From Bartonella sp. M0283 (GTDB lineage: Bacteria > Pseudomonadota > Alphaproteobacteria > Rhizobiales > Rhizobiaceae), in NCBI RefSeq assembly GCF_016100455.1, contig NZ_JACFSK010000001.1, forward strand, positions 2,161,674-2,225,673: a stretch of DNA of 64,000 nucleotides. The letters are read 5' to 3'. Under the pieces are notes generated by a model, which was not told where the DNA came from, did not search any database, and was given only the letters and a program-made list of their open reading frames with translations. The translations under genes were made by a program, and so were the position numbers. Positions 39,515 to 48,266 of this stretch are shown here, one piece after another (positions within the stretch are counted from its first letter, which is position 1; the number at the start of each line of letters is the position of its first letter).

Positions 39515-39822
39515 TGGTGTCTACGGTGGGATTCGAACCCACGACCCCAGGATTCATACCACTTCGACTTTCGCCGCCGGTCAACACGCTATGACCGTTT
39601 GTGGTCTGGACTGTCCCTTCACCATCGGCTTAACCCGTAAGGTGCTGCCCGTCCAGTCTCTACACCTTCCCATGAAAGGGCTTGGCTCGGGATTGGCAAT
39701 GACTTTGAAAAGTCATAAGCGTTCCCCGACTTTGAGCAGATCCGCTTTAAAAGTTTCCTTCAGAAGCGCCCAATTTCAATGTTTCAGGAATCCTGTGCTC
39801 TATCCTGCTGAGCTACGCAGAC
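39515..39822 (-). tRNA. tRNA-Arg(CCU) interrupted by a group I intron
   Basis: Exon 1 is 39786-39822 and exon 2 is 39515-39554; joined they give 77 nt with encoded CCA. The cloverleaf is complete: acceptor GUCUGCG / CGUAGAC, D arm GCUC/GAGC, anticodon stem CAGGA / UCCUG around loop UU-CCU-AA, and T arm GUGGG / CCCAC with UUCGAAU. The anticodon CCU reads AGG. The 231-nt interruption lies right after the anticodon (between positions 36 and 37). A long plus-strand frame here (containing GGIRTHDPR) is only the antisense of the tRNA. Confidence 0.92.
39555..39785 (-). other. Group I intron (subgroup IC3-like) in tRNA-Arg(CCU)
   Basis: 231-nt self-splicing intron without an ORF. The conserved core is readable on the minus strand: Q-like AAUCCCGAGCCAAGCCC (complement of 39678-39694), R-like GGUGUAGAGACUGGACGGGC (within 39644-39666) and S-like AAGGGACAGUCCAGACC (within 39603-39620). 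CUGGAC of R pairs with GUCCAG of S to make P7. The intron ends in G, and GGG at intron positions 15-17 can pair with the anticodon CCU to give the obligatory U-G at the 5' splice site. Agrobacterium has an intron of about 250 nt at the same tRNA. Confidence 0.88.
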
Positions 39823-39866
39823 TTCATCGCAGTGGAAGCATTAAACAATATAGCGGCTCCGATCAA

Positions 39867-40982
39867 TCATTTTTCGCCAAGTTTCTGTTTAAGAAATGCC
39901 AATACTTTTTCTGGCGGCACGTTTTTGGCAATGAATGACTGGCCCAATCCGCGTGTTAATATAAAGGTCAGACTGCCGTGTTCGACCTTCTTGTCCTGAG
40001 CGATAATTTTCATCAATGTTGCGGCATCCGGCACGCCGCCCGGAACATCCTGCAAAGCCACAGGAAGACCGACAGAACTCAAATGGGTTTCCACCCGTGT
40101 CGCAACGTCGGCAGGACAAAGACCGAGATAATTTGAAAATTGATGGGCCAAAACCATGCCGATCGACACGCCCTCACCATGGACAAGACGATTCGAATCA
40201 TAATTTGTAACTGTTTCCAAGGCGTGACCAAAAGTGTGCCCCAAATTCAATAATGCACGTTCTCCCGCCTCATGTTCATCATGGGCTACCACTTCGGCTT
40301 TGGAACGACAGGAGCGGGCTATCGCCTCAATCCGTTCGTGCCCGCCAAGAAAAATCTTTTGCCAATTTTTTTCAAGCCACGAAAAAAAATCCGGTTGATT
40401 GATCAATCCGTATTTGGCAACTTCGGCATAACCGGCTCTGAATTCCCGTTCGGGGAGAGTGTCGAGAATCTCTGTATCGGCAATGACAAGTTTCGGTTGA
40501 TAAAATACACCGATGAGATTTTTTCCCTGACGTGTATCGATACCGGTTTTGCCGCCCACCGACGAATCAACCTGCGCCAGAAGCGACGTTGGAATCTGGA
40601 TAAAATTCATTCCACGACGCACAATTCCGGCGGCAAATCCTGCAAGATCACCGACAACACCACCGCCAAATGCAATGACAAAATCGCCGCGCTCCAGACG
40701 ATTATCAAGAATATCATTTGTTACATTTTGCAGTGTTTCGAAACATTTCGATTTTTCACCGGCTTTGACCACTATCGGAACCACATCAATTCCGCCATCA
40801 CGCAAACTTTGCGTCAACATTCCCAAATGCAGTGCTGCAACATTTTCGTCTGTCACAACAACAACCCGTTTTCCCGGAAAACGGCGGGCAATCTCGTGAC
40901 CTGCCGAGACAACCAGACCGGGGCCTATCAGAATATCGTAACTACGTTTCCCCAGTGTTACTTGAACTGTCTGATTTTCCAT
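39867..40982 (-). CDS. aroB: 3-dehydroquinate synthase AroB
   Basis: NAD-dependent cyclisation of DAHP in the shikimate pathway. 371 residues from ATG 40982, where AAAGGCAG gives a ribosome site; the open frame extends further upstream through the aroK end but that is not used. Motifs: [14 protein letters not shown] for NAD binding, [19 protein letters not shown], and the metal ligands E in the [11 protein letters not shown] region and the two histidines in GHTFGHALE and HGEGVS. It starts 13 bases after the aroK stop, forming the aroK-aroB operon common in proteobacteria. Confidence 0.96.
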   Translation of the reverse strand: MENQTVQVTLGKRSYDILIGPGLVVSAGHEIARRFPGKRVVVVTDENVAALHLGMLTQSLRDGGIDVVPIVVKAGEKSKCFETLQNVTNDILDNRLERGDFVIAFGGGVVGDLAGFAAGIVRRGMNFIQIPTSLLAQVDSSVGGKTGIDTRQGKNLIGVFYQPKLVIADTEILDTLPEREFRAGYAEVAKYGLINQPDFFSWLEKNWQKIFLGGHERIEAIARSCRSKAEVVAHDEHEAGERALLNLGHTFGHALETVTNYDSNRLVHGEGVSIGMVLAHQFSNYLGLCPADVATRVETHLSSVGLPVALQDVPGGVPDAATLMKIIAQDKKVEHGSLTFILTRGLGQSFIAKNVPPEKVLAFLKQKLGEK

Positions 40983-40995
40983 TTTTAGCTGCCTT

Positions 40996-41595
40996 TTATT
41001 GCGGTTTTTCGGGTTTTGAAAGATAACTTTCGACAGAGCGTATAACAGAACGTGCAACCACGTCGCGACGCGTCTTTCGACTGCTTACACGAATATCTGA
41101 CAAAGCATAGACGGGATAACGTTCCGCCATCAATTTTTCCATAAAGGCACGCGGGTCGGGCCTTTGCAATAGGGGGCGATTTTGACGGTGGGAAACCCGC
41201 TCCATCAATACGTCAAGCTCGGCGTGAAGCCAGATAGATATCCCTTTTTCTGCAATGGCTTTACGCGTTTCCCCATTCATATAGGCACCGCCACCGGTAG
41301 CAAGCACCATGGGCCCCTCTTTGAGCAAACGGAGAATCACCCGTCGTTCGAGGTCCCGAAAAGCAGGCTCGCCATAAGATTCGAACAATTCCGGTATTGT
41401 CATACGTGCTGCTTGCTCGATCTCGTAATCCGCATCATGAAAAGGGAGCTCCAACATGGTCGCAACGCGTTTACCGATTGTGGATTTGCCCGCCCCCATG
41501 AGCCCGACAAGAACAAGCGAGCGACCATCGAGATGAGACAACAGTCGATGCGCGGTTTTTGCCATTGGACCAGTTTTTGAAAATCTGCTTTTCAT
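40996..41595 (-). CDS. aroK: Shikimate kinase AroK
   Basis: Phosphorylates shikimate with ATP. 199 residues. Walker [10 protein letters not shown] at 31-39, the shikimate-binding D and R (DADYEIEQ and FRDLERRV), the GGGAYM block, and the lid [13 protein letters not shown] are present. Two in-frame ATGs are possible (41595 and 41565); neither has a clear ribosome site and I kept the longer. First gene of aroK-aroB, divergent from the small membrane protein at 41700. Confidence 0.94.
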   Translation of the reverse strand: MKSRFSKTGPMAKTAHRLLSHLDGRSLVLVGLMGAGKSTIGKRVATMLELPFHDADYEIEQAARMTIPELFESYGEPAFRDLERRVILRLLKEGPMVLATGGGAYMNGETRKAIAEKGISIWLHAELDVLMERVSHRQNRPLLQRPDPRAFMEKLMAERYPVYALSDIRVSSRKTRRDVVARSVIRSVESYLSKPEKPQ

Positions 41596-41699
41596 AATTT
41601 CGTTTCGACATTTATCTCGGAATAAGTCAATCCCTGTTAATCTTTATAAGGCATGATAGTGTTTAAAACTTTTTCAATTTTGGATAATTTTGCGCCGGT

Positions 41700-42119
41700 A
41701 TGCCCACTCTTACTCGTTTACTCATCGCTTTTGCTATTCTGGTTGCACTTGTTTATGCTGCAATGGTCGGACTTGTTTATATCGTAAAACCGGTAACCAC
41801 CGATATAACAATCGAAATTCAACCGGAAAATCTGCATTTGCGTGATCGCTCCGCACTGTCTCCGGTATCAGAGTCTCACGTTTCAGGCGATAAAAATCCC
41901 GCAAATGACGAGGTAAACACAACTGATCAAGAAAACAAAAGTCAATTGTCCAGTGACCAAAATAACAAAGAGGCCAACACAAAGCCGAATGATGTGACGG
42001 ACCACGGTTCAAATAATGTTAATCTCCGGAATACTCGGCAGCCTACCGGAAATTCGCCTTCCCGTCCGGAAACTCATGACATGTCCGCGCCTTCAAATAC
42101 CAAGAAGGATAATAAATGA
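41700..42119 (+). CDS. Small membrane protein coupled to xerD
   Basis: 139 residues: one transmembrane helix (about 5-29, LLIAFAILVALVYAAMVGLVYIV in two parts around the middle) followed by a short basic/beta segment and a long polar, Asn/Ser/Asp-rich tail of about 85 residues that is probably disordered. Hyphomicrobiales often have a short membrane protein at this place before xerD, sometimes wrongly annotated as histidine kinase. Its TGA overlaps the xerD ATG (ATGA at 42116-42119), so the two are translationally coupled. Function unknown. Confidence 0.75.
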   Translation: MPTLTRLLIAFAILVALVYAAMVGLVYIVKPVTTDITIEIQPENLHLRDRSALSPVSESHVSGDKNPANDEVNTTDQENKSQLSSDQNNKEANTKPNDVTDHGSNNVNLRNTRQPTGNSPSRPETHDMSAPSNTKKDNK

Positions 42120-43054
42120 ACCTCTCTGCAACAATCGACAATTTTCTTGAAATGATGAGCGCCGAACGTGGCGCCTCGAAAAATACACTTGAAGCCTATC
42201 GACGCGATCTTTTATGGGCTAATGAAGAACTGGCAGGAGCGGGAACATCTCTTATCGATACAGGCAGGGACCAACTTGCAAAAATATTGGCATCCATGCA
42301 AAAAGACGGTTTTGCTGCCACCTCCCAAGCAAGGCGTTTGTCGACATTGCGTCAGTTTTTCCAGTTTCTCTACGCAGAAGGTTTACGCAATGACGACCCG
42401 TCAGGCGACCTTCTATCCCCGCGCAAACATCCGAATTTGCCGAAAATTATCAGCGAAAAACAGGTGGACAATCTGCGTGATCTTGCTGAAAAAAATGCTC
42501 AACGTGCCGATTTCACTGCGGCCGAGCATAAAAAAGCGATGCGACTTCATACCATTGTCGAACTGCTTTACGCGACCGGCTTACGCATCAGCGAACTTGT
42601 CACTATGCCTGTCCGCATTGTTCGCGGTGCGCCGGATTTTATATTGATCCGCGGTAAAGGGTCAAAAGAACGAATGGTGCCCTTGTCGGGAAAAGCCAAG
42701 GAAGCAATCAAGAATTGGCTTGAATTGCGAGATAAAACAACGGATAGCGACAGTTCCTATCTTTTTCCTGCCCATAGCGAACAGGGATATATTGCGCGAC
42801 AGGTTGTTGCGCGTGAACTTAAAATCCTTGCGATAGATGCCGGAATCAATGCCCATAATATTTCGCCACATGTTATCCGCCATGCTTTTGCCAGCCATTT
42901 GTTGCAGCATGGTGCCGATTTGCGCGTTGTCCAACAATTGCTGGGACATTCGGATATATCTACGACACAAATCTATACCCACGTTCTTGAAGAAAAGCTG
43001 CAAAGTCTTGTAAATGAGCATCACCCGCTTGCCGAGCGCTCTCATGCAGAGTAA
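42116..43054 (+). CDS. xerD: Site-specific tyrosine recombinase XerD
   Basis: With XerC resolves chromosome dimers at dif under FtsK control. 312 residues: N-terminal SAM-like core-binding domain (about 5-95) and catalytic domain with R157 (ATGLRISEL), K181 region (RGKGSKER), H252-x-x-R255 (PHVIRHAFASH), H278 (LLGHSD) and nucleophile Y287 (TQIYTHV). All six catalytic positions are intact. It is coupled to the membrane protein upstream by a four-base overlap. The housekeeping neighbourhood (aroK, aroB, accA) supports Xer rather than a phage integrase. Confidence 0.94.
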   Translation: MNLSATIDNFLEMMSAERGASKNTLEAYRRDLLWANEELAGAGTSLIDTGRDQLAKILASMQKDGFAATSQARRLSTLRQFFQFLYAEGLRNDDPSGDLLSPRKHPNLPKIISEKQVDNLRDLAEKNAQRADFTAAEHKKAMRLHTIVELLYATGLRISELVTMPVRIVRGAPDFILIRGKGSKERMVPLSGKAKEAIKNWLELRDKTTDSDSSYLFPAHSEQGYIARQVVARELKILAIDAGINAHNISPHVIRHAFASHLLQHGADLRVVQQLLGHSDISTTQIYTHVLEEKLQSLVNEHHPLAERSHAE

Positions 43055-43133
43055 AGAAAATGTTATGGTATTTATAAGACACCGTTAAAGCTTAAAACAA
43101 ACCGCAAAATGGTATCATAAAAAGTTGGAGCCG

Positions 43134-44093
43134 ATGTATAATTATCTTGATTTCGAAAAGCCGGTTGCTGATCTGGAAGGGCAAATCTTCGAACTGAAGA
43201 AAATAGCCCAGGAAAAAGGTAGCGTCGATATGGGGGATGAAATATCCCGTCTTGAAGAACGCTCACAAGCGGCCTTGCGTGATCTTTATAAAAAACTTAC
43301 GCCCTGGCAAAAGGCGCAAGTTGCGCGCCATCCGGATAGACCGCATTTTCTGGATTATTCAAAAGAACTCTTTACCGATGTGACACCTCTGGCCGGTGAC
43401 CGGAAATATGGCGAAGATGAAGCGATTCAAGCAGGTTTTGCCCGTTTCAACGGTCAGGCAATAGCCTATCTCGGACAAGAAAAAGGTTACGACACCCAAT
43501 CGAGATTGCGCTATAATTTCGGCTCTGCCCGTCCGGAAGGCTACCGCAAAGCCGTACGTATCATGGAATTGGCCGATCGTTTTTCACTTCCGGTTATCAC
43601 CCTTGTCGATACCGCCGGTGCCTATCCGGGAGTAAGTGCAGAAGAACGCGGACAAGCCGAAGCCATTGCCCAATCGACAGCAGAAACCTTGCGGTTAAAA
43701 GTGCCTGTGGTTTCTGTTATTATAGGCGAAGGCGGTTCTGGCGGTGCTATTGCAATTGCGGCTGCCAACAAAGTTTATATGCTTGAACACGCAATCTATT
43801 CTGTCATCTCTCCCGAAGGAGCGGCTTCCATTTTGTGGCGCGATGCCACACGGGCAAAAGATGCCGCGACATCTATGCACATTACCGCTCAAGATCTTTA
43901 TAAATTGAAAATTATTGACGGTATTATTCCTGAACCACTGGGCGGTGCACATCGCAATAAGAAAGAAGCCATTGACGCAACCGGTCAAGTAATCGAAGCG
44001 GCATTGAAGGGCATGGCAGAAAAAGATGGAGACACTCTGAAAAGGGAACGCTGGGATAAATATCTGGAAATTGGCCGCTCGCTTGCAAAATAA
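43134..44093 (+). CDS. accA: Acetyl-CoA carboxylase carboxyltransferase subunit alpha
   Basis: With AccD transfers CO2 from biotin to acetyl-CoA to start fatty acid synthesis. 319 residues from ATG 43134. The GGAG that overlaps an in-frame TTG at 43125 serves as the ribosome site, so the TTG is not the start. Family blocks: FLDYSKELFTDVTPLAGDR, GSARPEGYRKAVRIMELADRF, TLVDTAGAYPGVSAEERGQ split over the CoA site, and GEGGSGGAIAI. Located 79 bases after xerD, the usual order in related genomes. Confidence 0.96.
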   Translation: MYNYLDFEKPVADLEGQIFELKKIAQEKGSVDMGDEISRLEERSQAALRDLYKKLTPWQKAQVARHPDRPHFLDYSKELFTDVTPLAGDRKYGEDEAIQAGFARFNGQAIAYLGQEKGYDTQSRLRYNFGSARPEGYRKAVRIMELADRFSLPVITLVDTAGAYPGVSAEERGQAEAIAQSTAETLRLKVPVVSVIIGEGGSGGAIAIAAANKVYMLEHAIYSVISPEGAASILWRDATRAKDAATSMHITAQDLYKLKIIDGIIPEPLGGAHRNKKEAIDATGQVIEAALKGMAEKDGDTLKRERWDKYLEIGRSLAK

Positions 44094-44698
44094 TATTGAT
44101 TAGCCTGCAAAAATCCCGGTGGCTATTTCTTTGTCGGATGAGCTGACATCTGTCCCTTATAGTCTTGATTGAGGATTATTATTCCTGTGTTTCACGTGAA
44201 AACATCGGGTTTGGAAACTTTCCGACCAGCATTCATTATTTATATCGCGTGATTTTTTTGCAAACTTATCCGATTACTGAACCGACAGCGTGTGACACTA
44301 TTATTTTGTTCAATTCTGTTTTCTCGATAGAAAAATCGTCATGTTAAAAAATAGATTTTATCCATGATTTTTATCGATAAAATATCGATAATTTAAAAAC
44401 AGAATTTTTGATAGAATACTTTTCTCACCCGCCTATTTTATATGTGAAAATACATTAAGAAATTTTATGAAATCGTGCATTTTTGAATATTCATCATCTT
44501 TTAAACTTCCGATTTAAAATTATAATTATCCAAACTCTCTATAACTATCTCGCAAATTGGTCACTCAATCTCACCGACATTATTGCTGTTTTCGAATGTG
44601 GATTCGTGAAACGACCGGAAAGGGTCGTCCAAGCCATTTGGATCAAATATTGCGACCGGTAACGGAGAGGGAGTTCTTCCTTAAATTAAGTTCGAATA
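44094..44698. other. Intergenic gap holding a parS-like palindrome
   Basis: About 600 bases, AT-rich between 44330 and 44560, no supported gene. The only striking element is the parS-like site at 44188. Confidence 0.5.
44188..44204. promoter_or_regulatory. parS-like ParB binding site
   Basis: TGTTTCACGTGAAAACA contains the perfect 12-bp palindrome TTTCACGTGAAA and matches the first 14 bases of the consensus parS TGTTTCACGTGAAACA; the last two bases differ by one inserted A. ParB bound at such sites organises the origin region, but parAB is not in the window. Confidence 0.5.
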
Positions 44699-45313
44699 TT
44701 ATCGTTTATGACTTCTCGTGCGTTTACCCGAAGGTTTTGACCTTGTTATGGTTCCCAATGTCATTATTTTTGTTTTGCGCGATATAAAAGGCAGGATTCG
44801 CTCCATTGTGCGCCGCGAAACAGCAATACACCCCTCTGTCGGAGCAAACCCCGGCCTTGCCAGATGAAAAAAAATGGCACTGCCATTGTTTTGAATTCTG
44901 CAACGGATATTCCAATCCGGTATCAAAAGAATGTCATAAAGCTCATCTCTGCGACAAAGTTTTTCAGCGCTATTTCTGTAAGGCAACTTTACCCGACGGT
45001 TATAATTTGCGTCCCATGGCTGATCGCACCATCCGTCAGATAATTTTACACGGTGGAGCATTAACGCATGATGTGGTAAACTATGTAAATCATTCTTTTG
45101 AAAACCGCCAAGAATTGGCATAACAGCAATGGGTGTTGCGCCGTCACCTTCGCGTTTTCGGGCTGAAAAACCGTTTCTGCCCAAAGCGCACAGAAAACGA
45201 TATTGGCCGATTGCCAAGATTCCTTTTGTTGTTGTACCGCATTTCTTGCGCACAGCGATAAACGAAACAATTTTTGGTGTTTTTAGCGGATTTCTGATTA
45301 AAGGCACTTGCAT
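44699..45313 (-). CDS. L,D-transpeptidase (YkuD) domain protein
   Basis: 204 residues from ATG 45313; a longer frame starting at TTG 45475 would run into the cenR gene and is unlikely. The YkuD catalytic motif is clear: H150 in FFHLARPGFAPTEGC and nucleophile C162, followed by IAVSRRTME. Upstream, GDGATPIAVMPI and WCDQPWDANYN match the family. Such enzymes make 3-3 peptidoglycan cross-links or attach proteins to the wall. No signal peptide is visible in this start, which is odd for a wall enzyme; the short form without signal is nevertheless common in Hyphomicrobiales. Divergent from cenR by 73 bases. Confidence 0.82.
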   Translation of the reverse strand: MQVPLIRNPLKTPKIVSFIAVRKKCGTTTKGILAIGQYRFLCALGRNGFSARKREGDGATPIAVMPILGGFQKNDLHSLPHHALMLHRVKLSDGWCDQPWDANYNRRVKLPYRNSAEKLCRRDELYDILLIPDWNIRCRIQNNGSAIFFHLARPGFAPTEGCIAVSRRTMERILPFISRKTKIMTLGTITRSKPSGKRTRSHKR

Positions 45314-45386
45314 GATGTTCAGTTTTTCGTGATTGTGACTGCAATTATTACATAACGCCCGATAGCGTTTTTTATAAGGACAGAAA

Positions 45387-46070
45387 ATGACCGATCGCAC
45401 CCTTTTGATTGTAGATGATGACGAGGATCTGCGCTCTATTCTGGTAGAGCAACTACAAATGCATGAAGAATTCAATGTTCTTCAGGAAAGTACGGCTGCA
45501 AAAGGTCTTGAAACCGCAAGAAACGAAAATGTAGATCTCATTATTATGGATATCGGTCTGCCCGATCTTGATGGCCGTGAAGCTGTAAAAAAATTGCGTC
45601 AGGAAGGATTCCGTGCGCCGATCATCATGCTGACGGGTCACGATACCGATTCGGATACTATTCTCGGTCTTGAAGCCGGTGCCAATGACTATGTAACAAA
45701 GCCGTTCAGATTTGCTGTTTTGCTGGCTCGTATCCGTGCACAATTGCGCCAACATGAACAGAGCGAAGATGCAACCTTCCAGGTAGGGCCTTATACATTC
45801 AAGCCTGGACAAAAATTGCTTATTGACGAAAAGGGTAGCAAGATCCGCTTGACCGAAAAAGAAGCCGCCATCATAAAATTCCTTTATCGTGCAGGAGACA
45901 GTGTTGTAAGCCGGGATACTTTGCTGGAGGAAGTTTGGGGTTATAATTCGGGGGTAACAACCCATACTTTGGAAACTCACGTTTATCGCCTCCGCCAAAA
46001 AATCGAGAAAGATCCCGCTAATGCCCAAATCTTGATAACCGATAGTGGTGGCTATAGATTGAATCCGTAA
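45387..46070 (+). CDS. cenR: Two-component response regulator, CenR type
   Basis: OmpR-family regulator, 227 residues. Receiver domain 1-120 has the acidic pocket D10-D12, phospho-acceptor D55 (IIMDIGLPD), T in MLTGHD and K105 (VTKPF). The winged-helix DNA-binding domain (about 130-227) ends ETHVYRLRQKIEKDPA...GGYRLNP. Sequence and length fit CenR, the essential cell-envelope regulator described in Caulobacter and conserved in alphaproteobacteria. No partner kinase is adjacent. The divergent L,D-transpeptidase would be a fitting envelope target, which is inference. AAGGACAG precedes the ATG. Confidence 0.88.
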   Translation: MTDRTLLIVDDDEDLRSILVEQLQMHEEFNVLQESTAAKGLETARNENVDLIIMDIGLPDLDGREAVKKLRQEGFRAPIIMLTGHDTDSDTILGLEAGANDYVTKPFRFAVLLARIRAQLRQHEQSEDATFQVGPYTFKPGQKLLIDEKGSKIRLTEKEAAIIKFLYRAGDSVVSRDTLLEEVWGYNSGVTTHTLETHVYRLRQKIEKDPANAQILITDSGGYRLNP

Positions 46071-46161
46071 ACATCGGCGAATGCTTAGACAGTTTATTCA
46101 CCAAAGCTTACGCTCCAAAGAAATCTCATGAAGTGGATTGGCCGTCATAAAAGGCCAATTT

Positions 46162-46635
46162 ATGAAAGCCGGGGGGTTTTCGGTGGCAATTAATGATGAC
46201 ATTATTTTATTGAAAAAGTTCGACTTTTTCAGCAAAATGACACCAGAACAACTGCGCTTGTTGATATTCGGAGCCGAGCGACAGGAATTTGCTTCGGGAG
46301 AAATGATTTTCAAAGAAGGCGAGCTTGCCGAAAGTGCCTATGTCGTTCTTTCTGGAACTGTCAATCTTTACCGGCAAAACAACAACAATTCCGGACAACC
46401 GATCGAGATCATCAACAGAAATGCGCTCATCAACGAGCTTGCTTTGGTAACCGAGATCAACCGTCCGTTTACAGCTATTGCACAATCCAATTCAAAAGTT
46501 TTGGAAATCAATCGTATGGTCTTCCTTCGGCTGATAAAAGAGTTTCCTGATATTACCCGTTATATTTATGACTATGTGAACGAGCGGATTCACGAGCTTG
46601 CCAACAATATCAACCGGATGTCCGAACTCAAATAG
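46162..46635 (+). CDS. Cyclic nucleotide-binding domain protein
   Basis: 157 residues from ATG 46162, with AAAGG 8 bases upstream; a TTG eight codons earlier is less likely. Residues about 15-130 form a CRP-like cNMP-binding fold (LKKFDFFSKMTPEQLRLL, GEMIFKEGELAESAYVVLSG, then the phosphate cassette-like region INELALVTEINRPFTAIAQS). There is no helix-turn-helix; the C-terminus is helical and short. The canonical cassette arginine is placed as NRPFTA. It follows cenR by about 90 bases. Possibly a stand-alone sensor module; function unknown. Confidence 0.8.
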   Translation: MKAGGFSVAINDDIILLKKFDFFSKMTPEQLRLLIFGAERQEFASGEMIFKEGELAESAYVVLSGTVNLYRQNNNNSGQPIEIINRNALINELALVTEINRPFTAIAQSNSKVLEINRMVFLRLIKEFPDITRYIYDYVNERIHELANNINRMSELK

Positions 46636-46878
46636 CGCTAAAACCCGCTTTTCCACACAGGAAATACCGGATGCAACATAGTGCAAAACGGGAAATACCA
46701 AAAAATTTGGAAAGCGACGCACCTTGTAAAGACAAGCCTTTGGTTAAAAGCAGGTCTTCCCGAGAGAATCAGGAAAGTCCCTTCAGAAATAGAGGAACTT
46801 CATTGGCATTTCCTATCTCGCACCGGCAAAATCGATAAAATAGGTGCTACCTATAAGTGCAACAAATCAAGCAAGGCT

Positions 46879-47652
46879 TTACCAATCCGAACTCTCATGA
46901 TCGCTTCTGATTTCGACAGCATGAGAAGGTTTTCGATTGGTAATCTGGGGTGACAAAGCCGGTATAAACACCCGGCGCGACTGGCGCCGATGTACCGGCA
47001 ATCCCTGAAACAGGCGTTTTTGGGCTTCACAGACGATAATTCCGCCGAAATACGGGAAAAAGTTCCTCGCTAATGGCTCATAAATTGCCGAAAAACCACG
47101 CGCCAATGCACGACCGGACGGTGAAAAATAGAGCGCTTCGCCAATATTGACGACGCTAAAATTGGTTTCGTGTAATAATAATAACAATTGCTGGCGGCTA
47201 TAAGGTTGGCCACTGCCAAAGGGTGTATGATCATTTCTGGCCCAAAGACCTCGTCTATTGGGAACAACAATGATAATGCGCCCGTTCGGTGCCAGTACAC
47301 GCCACATTTCACTGAGCATTTCGCGGGCATTTTCGGCAAATTCCAGTGAATGCACGAGTATAATCCGGTCTACAGCAGAATCCGGCAAGGGCAAATCTTC
47401 TTCGAATACCAAAGCCGTTGCGACTTTTTCTGCAGAAGGCCACACACAGGCTCCTTGACGCGCCGGCATAAAAGCAAAACACCTCTCTGCCCGTGGTCTG
47501 AGCCATTGAAGATAGGGTGTAACATAGCCCAGCCCCATCACCCGCTCACCGGAAACATCACGGTCTTTTAATTTAAGTTTATTGGCAATGGTCGAAAGAA
47601 CTTTTTCACCAAGCGATGTTTCGTAAAATGATCTGAACGTCAATATGTCCAA
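46879..47652 (-). CDS. Class I SAM-dependent methyltransferase
   Basis: 257 residues, Methyltransf_11-like. The SAM-binding start is degenerate (RVMGLGYVTPYLQWL), the acidic/valine strand LPLPDSAVDRIILVHSLEFAEN and the following MWRVLAPNGRIIIVVPNRRG are typical of motif post I to motif III. The 50-residue C-terminal tail is basic. Orthologues are usual in Hyphomicrobiales, often near the hydroxyacylglutathione hydrolase gene, but the substrate is not known to me. It is followed by the plus-strand cyclic-nucleotide gene, convergent. Confidence 0.82.
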   Translation of the reverse strand: MDILTFRSFYETSLGEKVLSTIANKLKLKDRDVSGERVMGLGYVTPYLQWLRPRAERCFAFMPARQGACVWPSAEKVATALVFEEDLPLPDSAVDRIILVHSLEFAENAREMLSEMWRVLAPNGRIIIVVPNRRGLWARNDHTPFGSGQPYSRQQLLLLLHETNFSVVNIGEALYFSPSGRALARGFSAIYEPLARNFFPYFGGIIVCEAQKRLFQGLPVHRRQSRRVFIPALSPQITNRKPSHAVEIRSDHESSDW

Positions 47653-47675
47653 ATAGCAACCCTAAAGTGTTATTG

Positions 47676-48008
47676 TTATTGTGCTTGATTTGAAGTCAGC
47701 GCACCTTGTTGGGATTGGGGCTGGGGGTTTTGTATCAAAGGCTGTGCCGGGGACGATTGCACATTCCTGTCCCAACAGCCCAGATTTTTTCCTCGTAAAT
47801 TATGCGCGTCAATATCGACCAGCGCACGCTGATCTTCTTTCATCATAAAATAGCGCGTCCTTGTCTTTACTTCGATTTTTTGCCAGCCGGCACATTCTGT
47901 TGGCAGTTCAACTTTTTGAGTGGTGATTTTCTCGGTCCACGCCGTGGCTTGTGTTGCACAACCGGCAAACATCAAAAGGCATGGAAGAACCAATGTTTTA
48001 ACAGACAT
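47676..48008 (-). CDS. Small lipoprotein with a phage-like C-G-W / AHN motif
   Basis: 110 residues from ATG 48008. Residues 1-17 are a lipoprotein signal (LLMFAGC, lipidated C17). The middle holds ECAGW...MMKEDQRALVDIDAHNLRGKNLGCW; the pattern C-x-x-W, then a D/A-x-x-I/D-AHN-x-x-G-x-x-x-GCW resembles small proteins found in phage lysis cassettes and their chromosomal relatives. The C-terminus is Gln/Pro-rich. An ATG at 48062 would add 18 residues before the signal and is less likely. It lies 23 bases after the methyltransferase start on the same strand, thus upstream of it in transcription. Function unknown. Confidence 0.65.
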   Translation of the reverse strand: MSVKTLVLPCLLMFAGCATQATAWTEKITTQKVELPTECAGWQKIEVKTRTRYFMMKEDQRALVDIDAHNLRGKNLGCWDRNVQSSPAQPLIQNPQPQSQQGALTSNQAQ

Positions 48009-48266
48009 AAAACTATCCAGCCTGCCCATGAAATTTAATCCAATCATTCGACTTTCACGCATTTTACTCGTGTGACCATACCAAACTTTATTCGAAAAAG
48101 AAAATATTCTGCACTTTAAGGTTAAATTCTGACAAAACCATGAAAACTATCAAAACACTGTGAAACACTTTCCCTCAAGCCAAAACCGTGACTACTTTTA
48201 AAAGACGCCGTTGCTCGCGATTAATTTGCGTTCGGTTAAATCCAACAAACAATGAAAGGACGTTTT

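Noticed and set aside
39498..39938. 146-codon plus-strand frame containing GGIRTHDPR
   Set aside because: It is the antisense of the intron-containing tRNA-Arg and of the aroB end; this peptide is a known by-product of reading tRNA T-arms backwards.
42116..43054. Phage integrase or genomic island marker
   Set aside because: Housekeeping neighbours, full Xer catalytic set and coupling to a conserved membrane protein indicate XerD; no tRNA-adjacent att repeats were seen.
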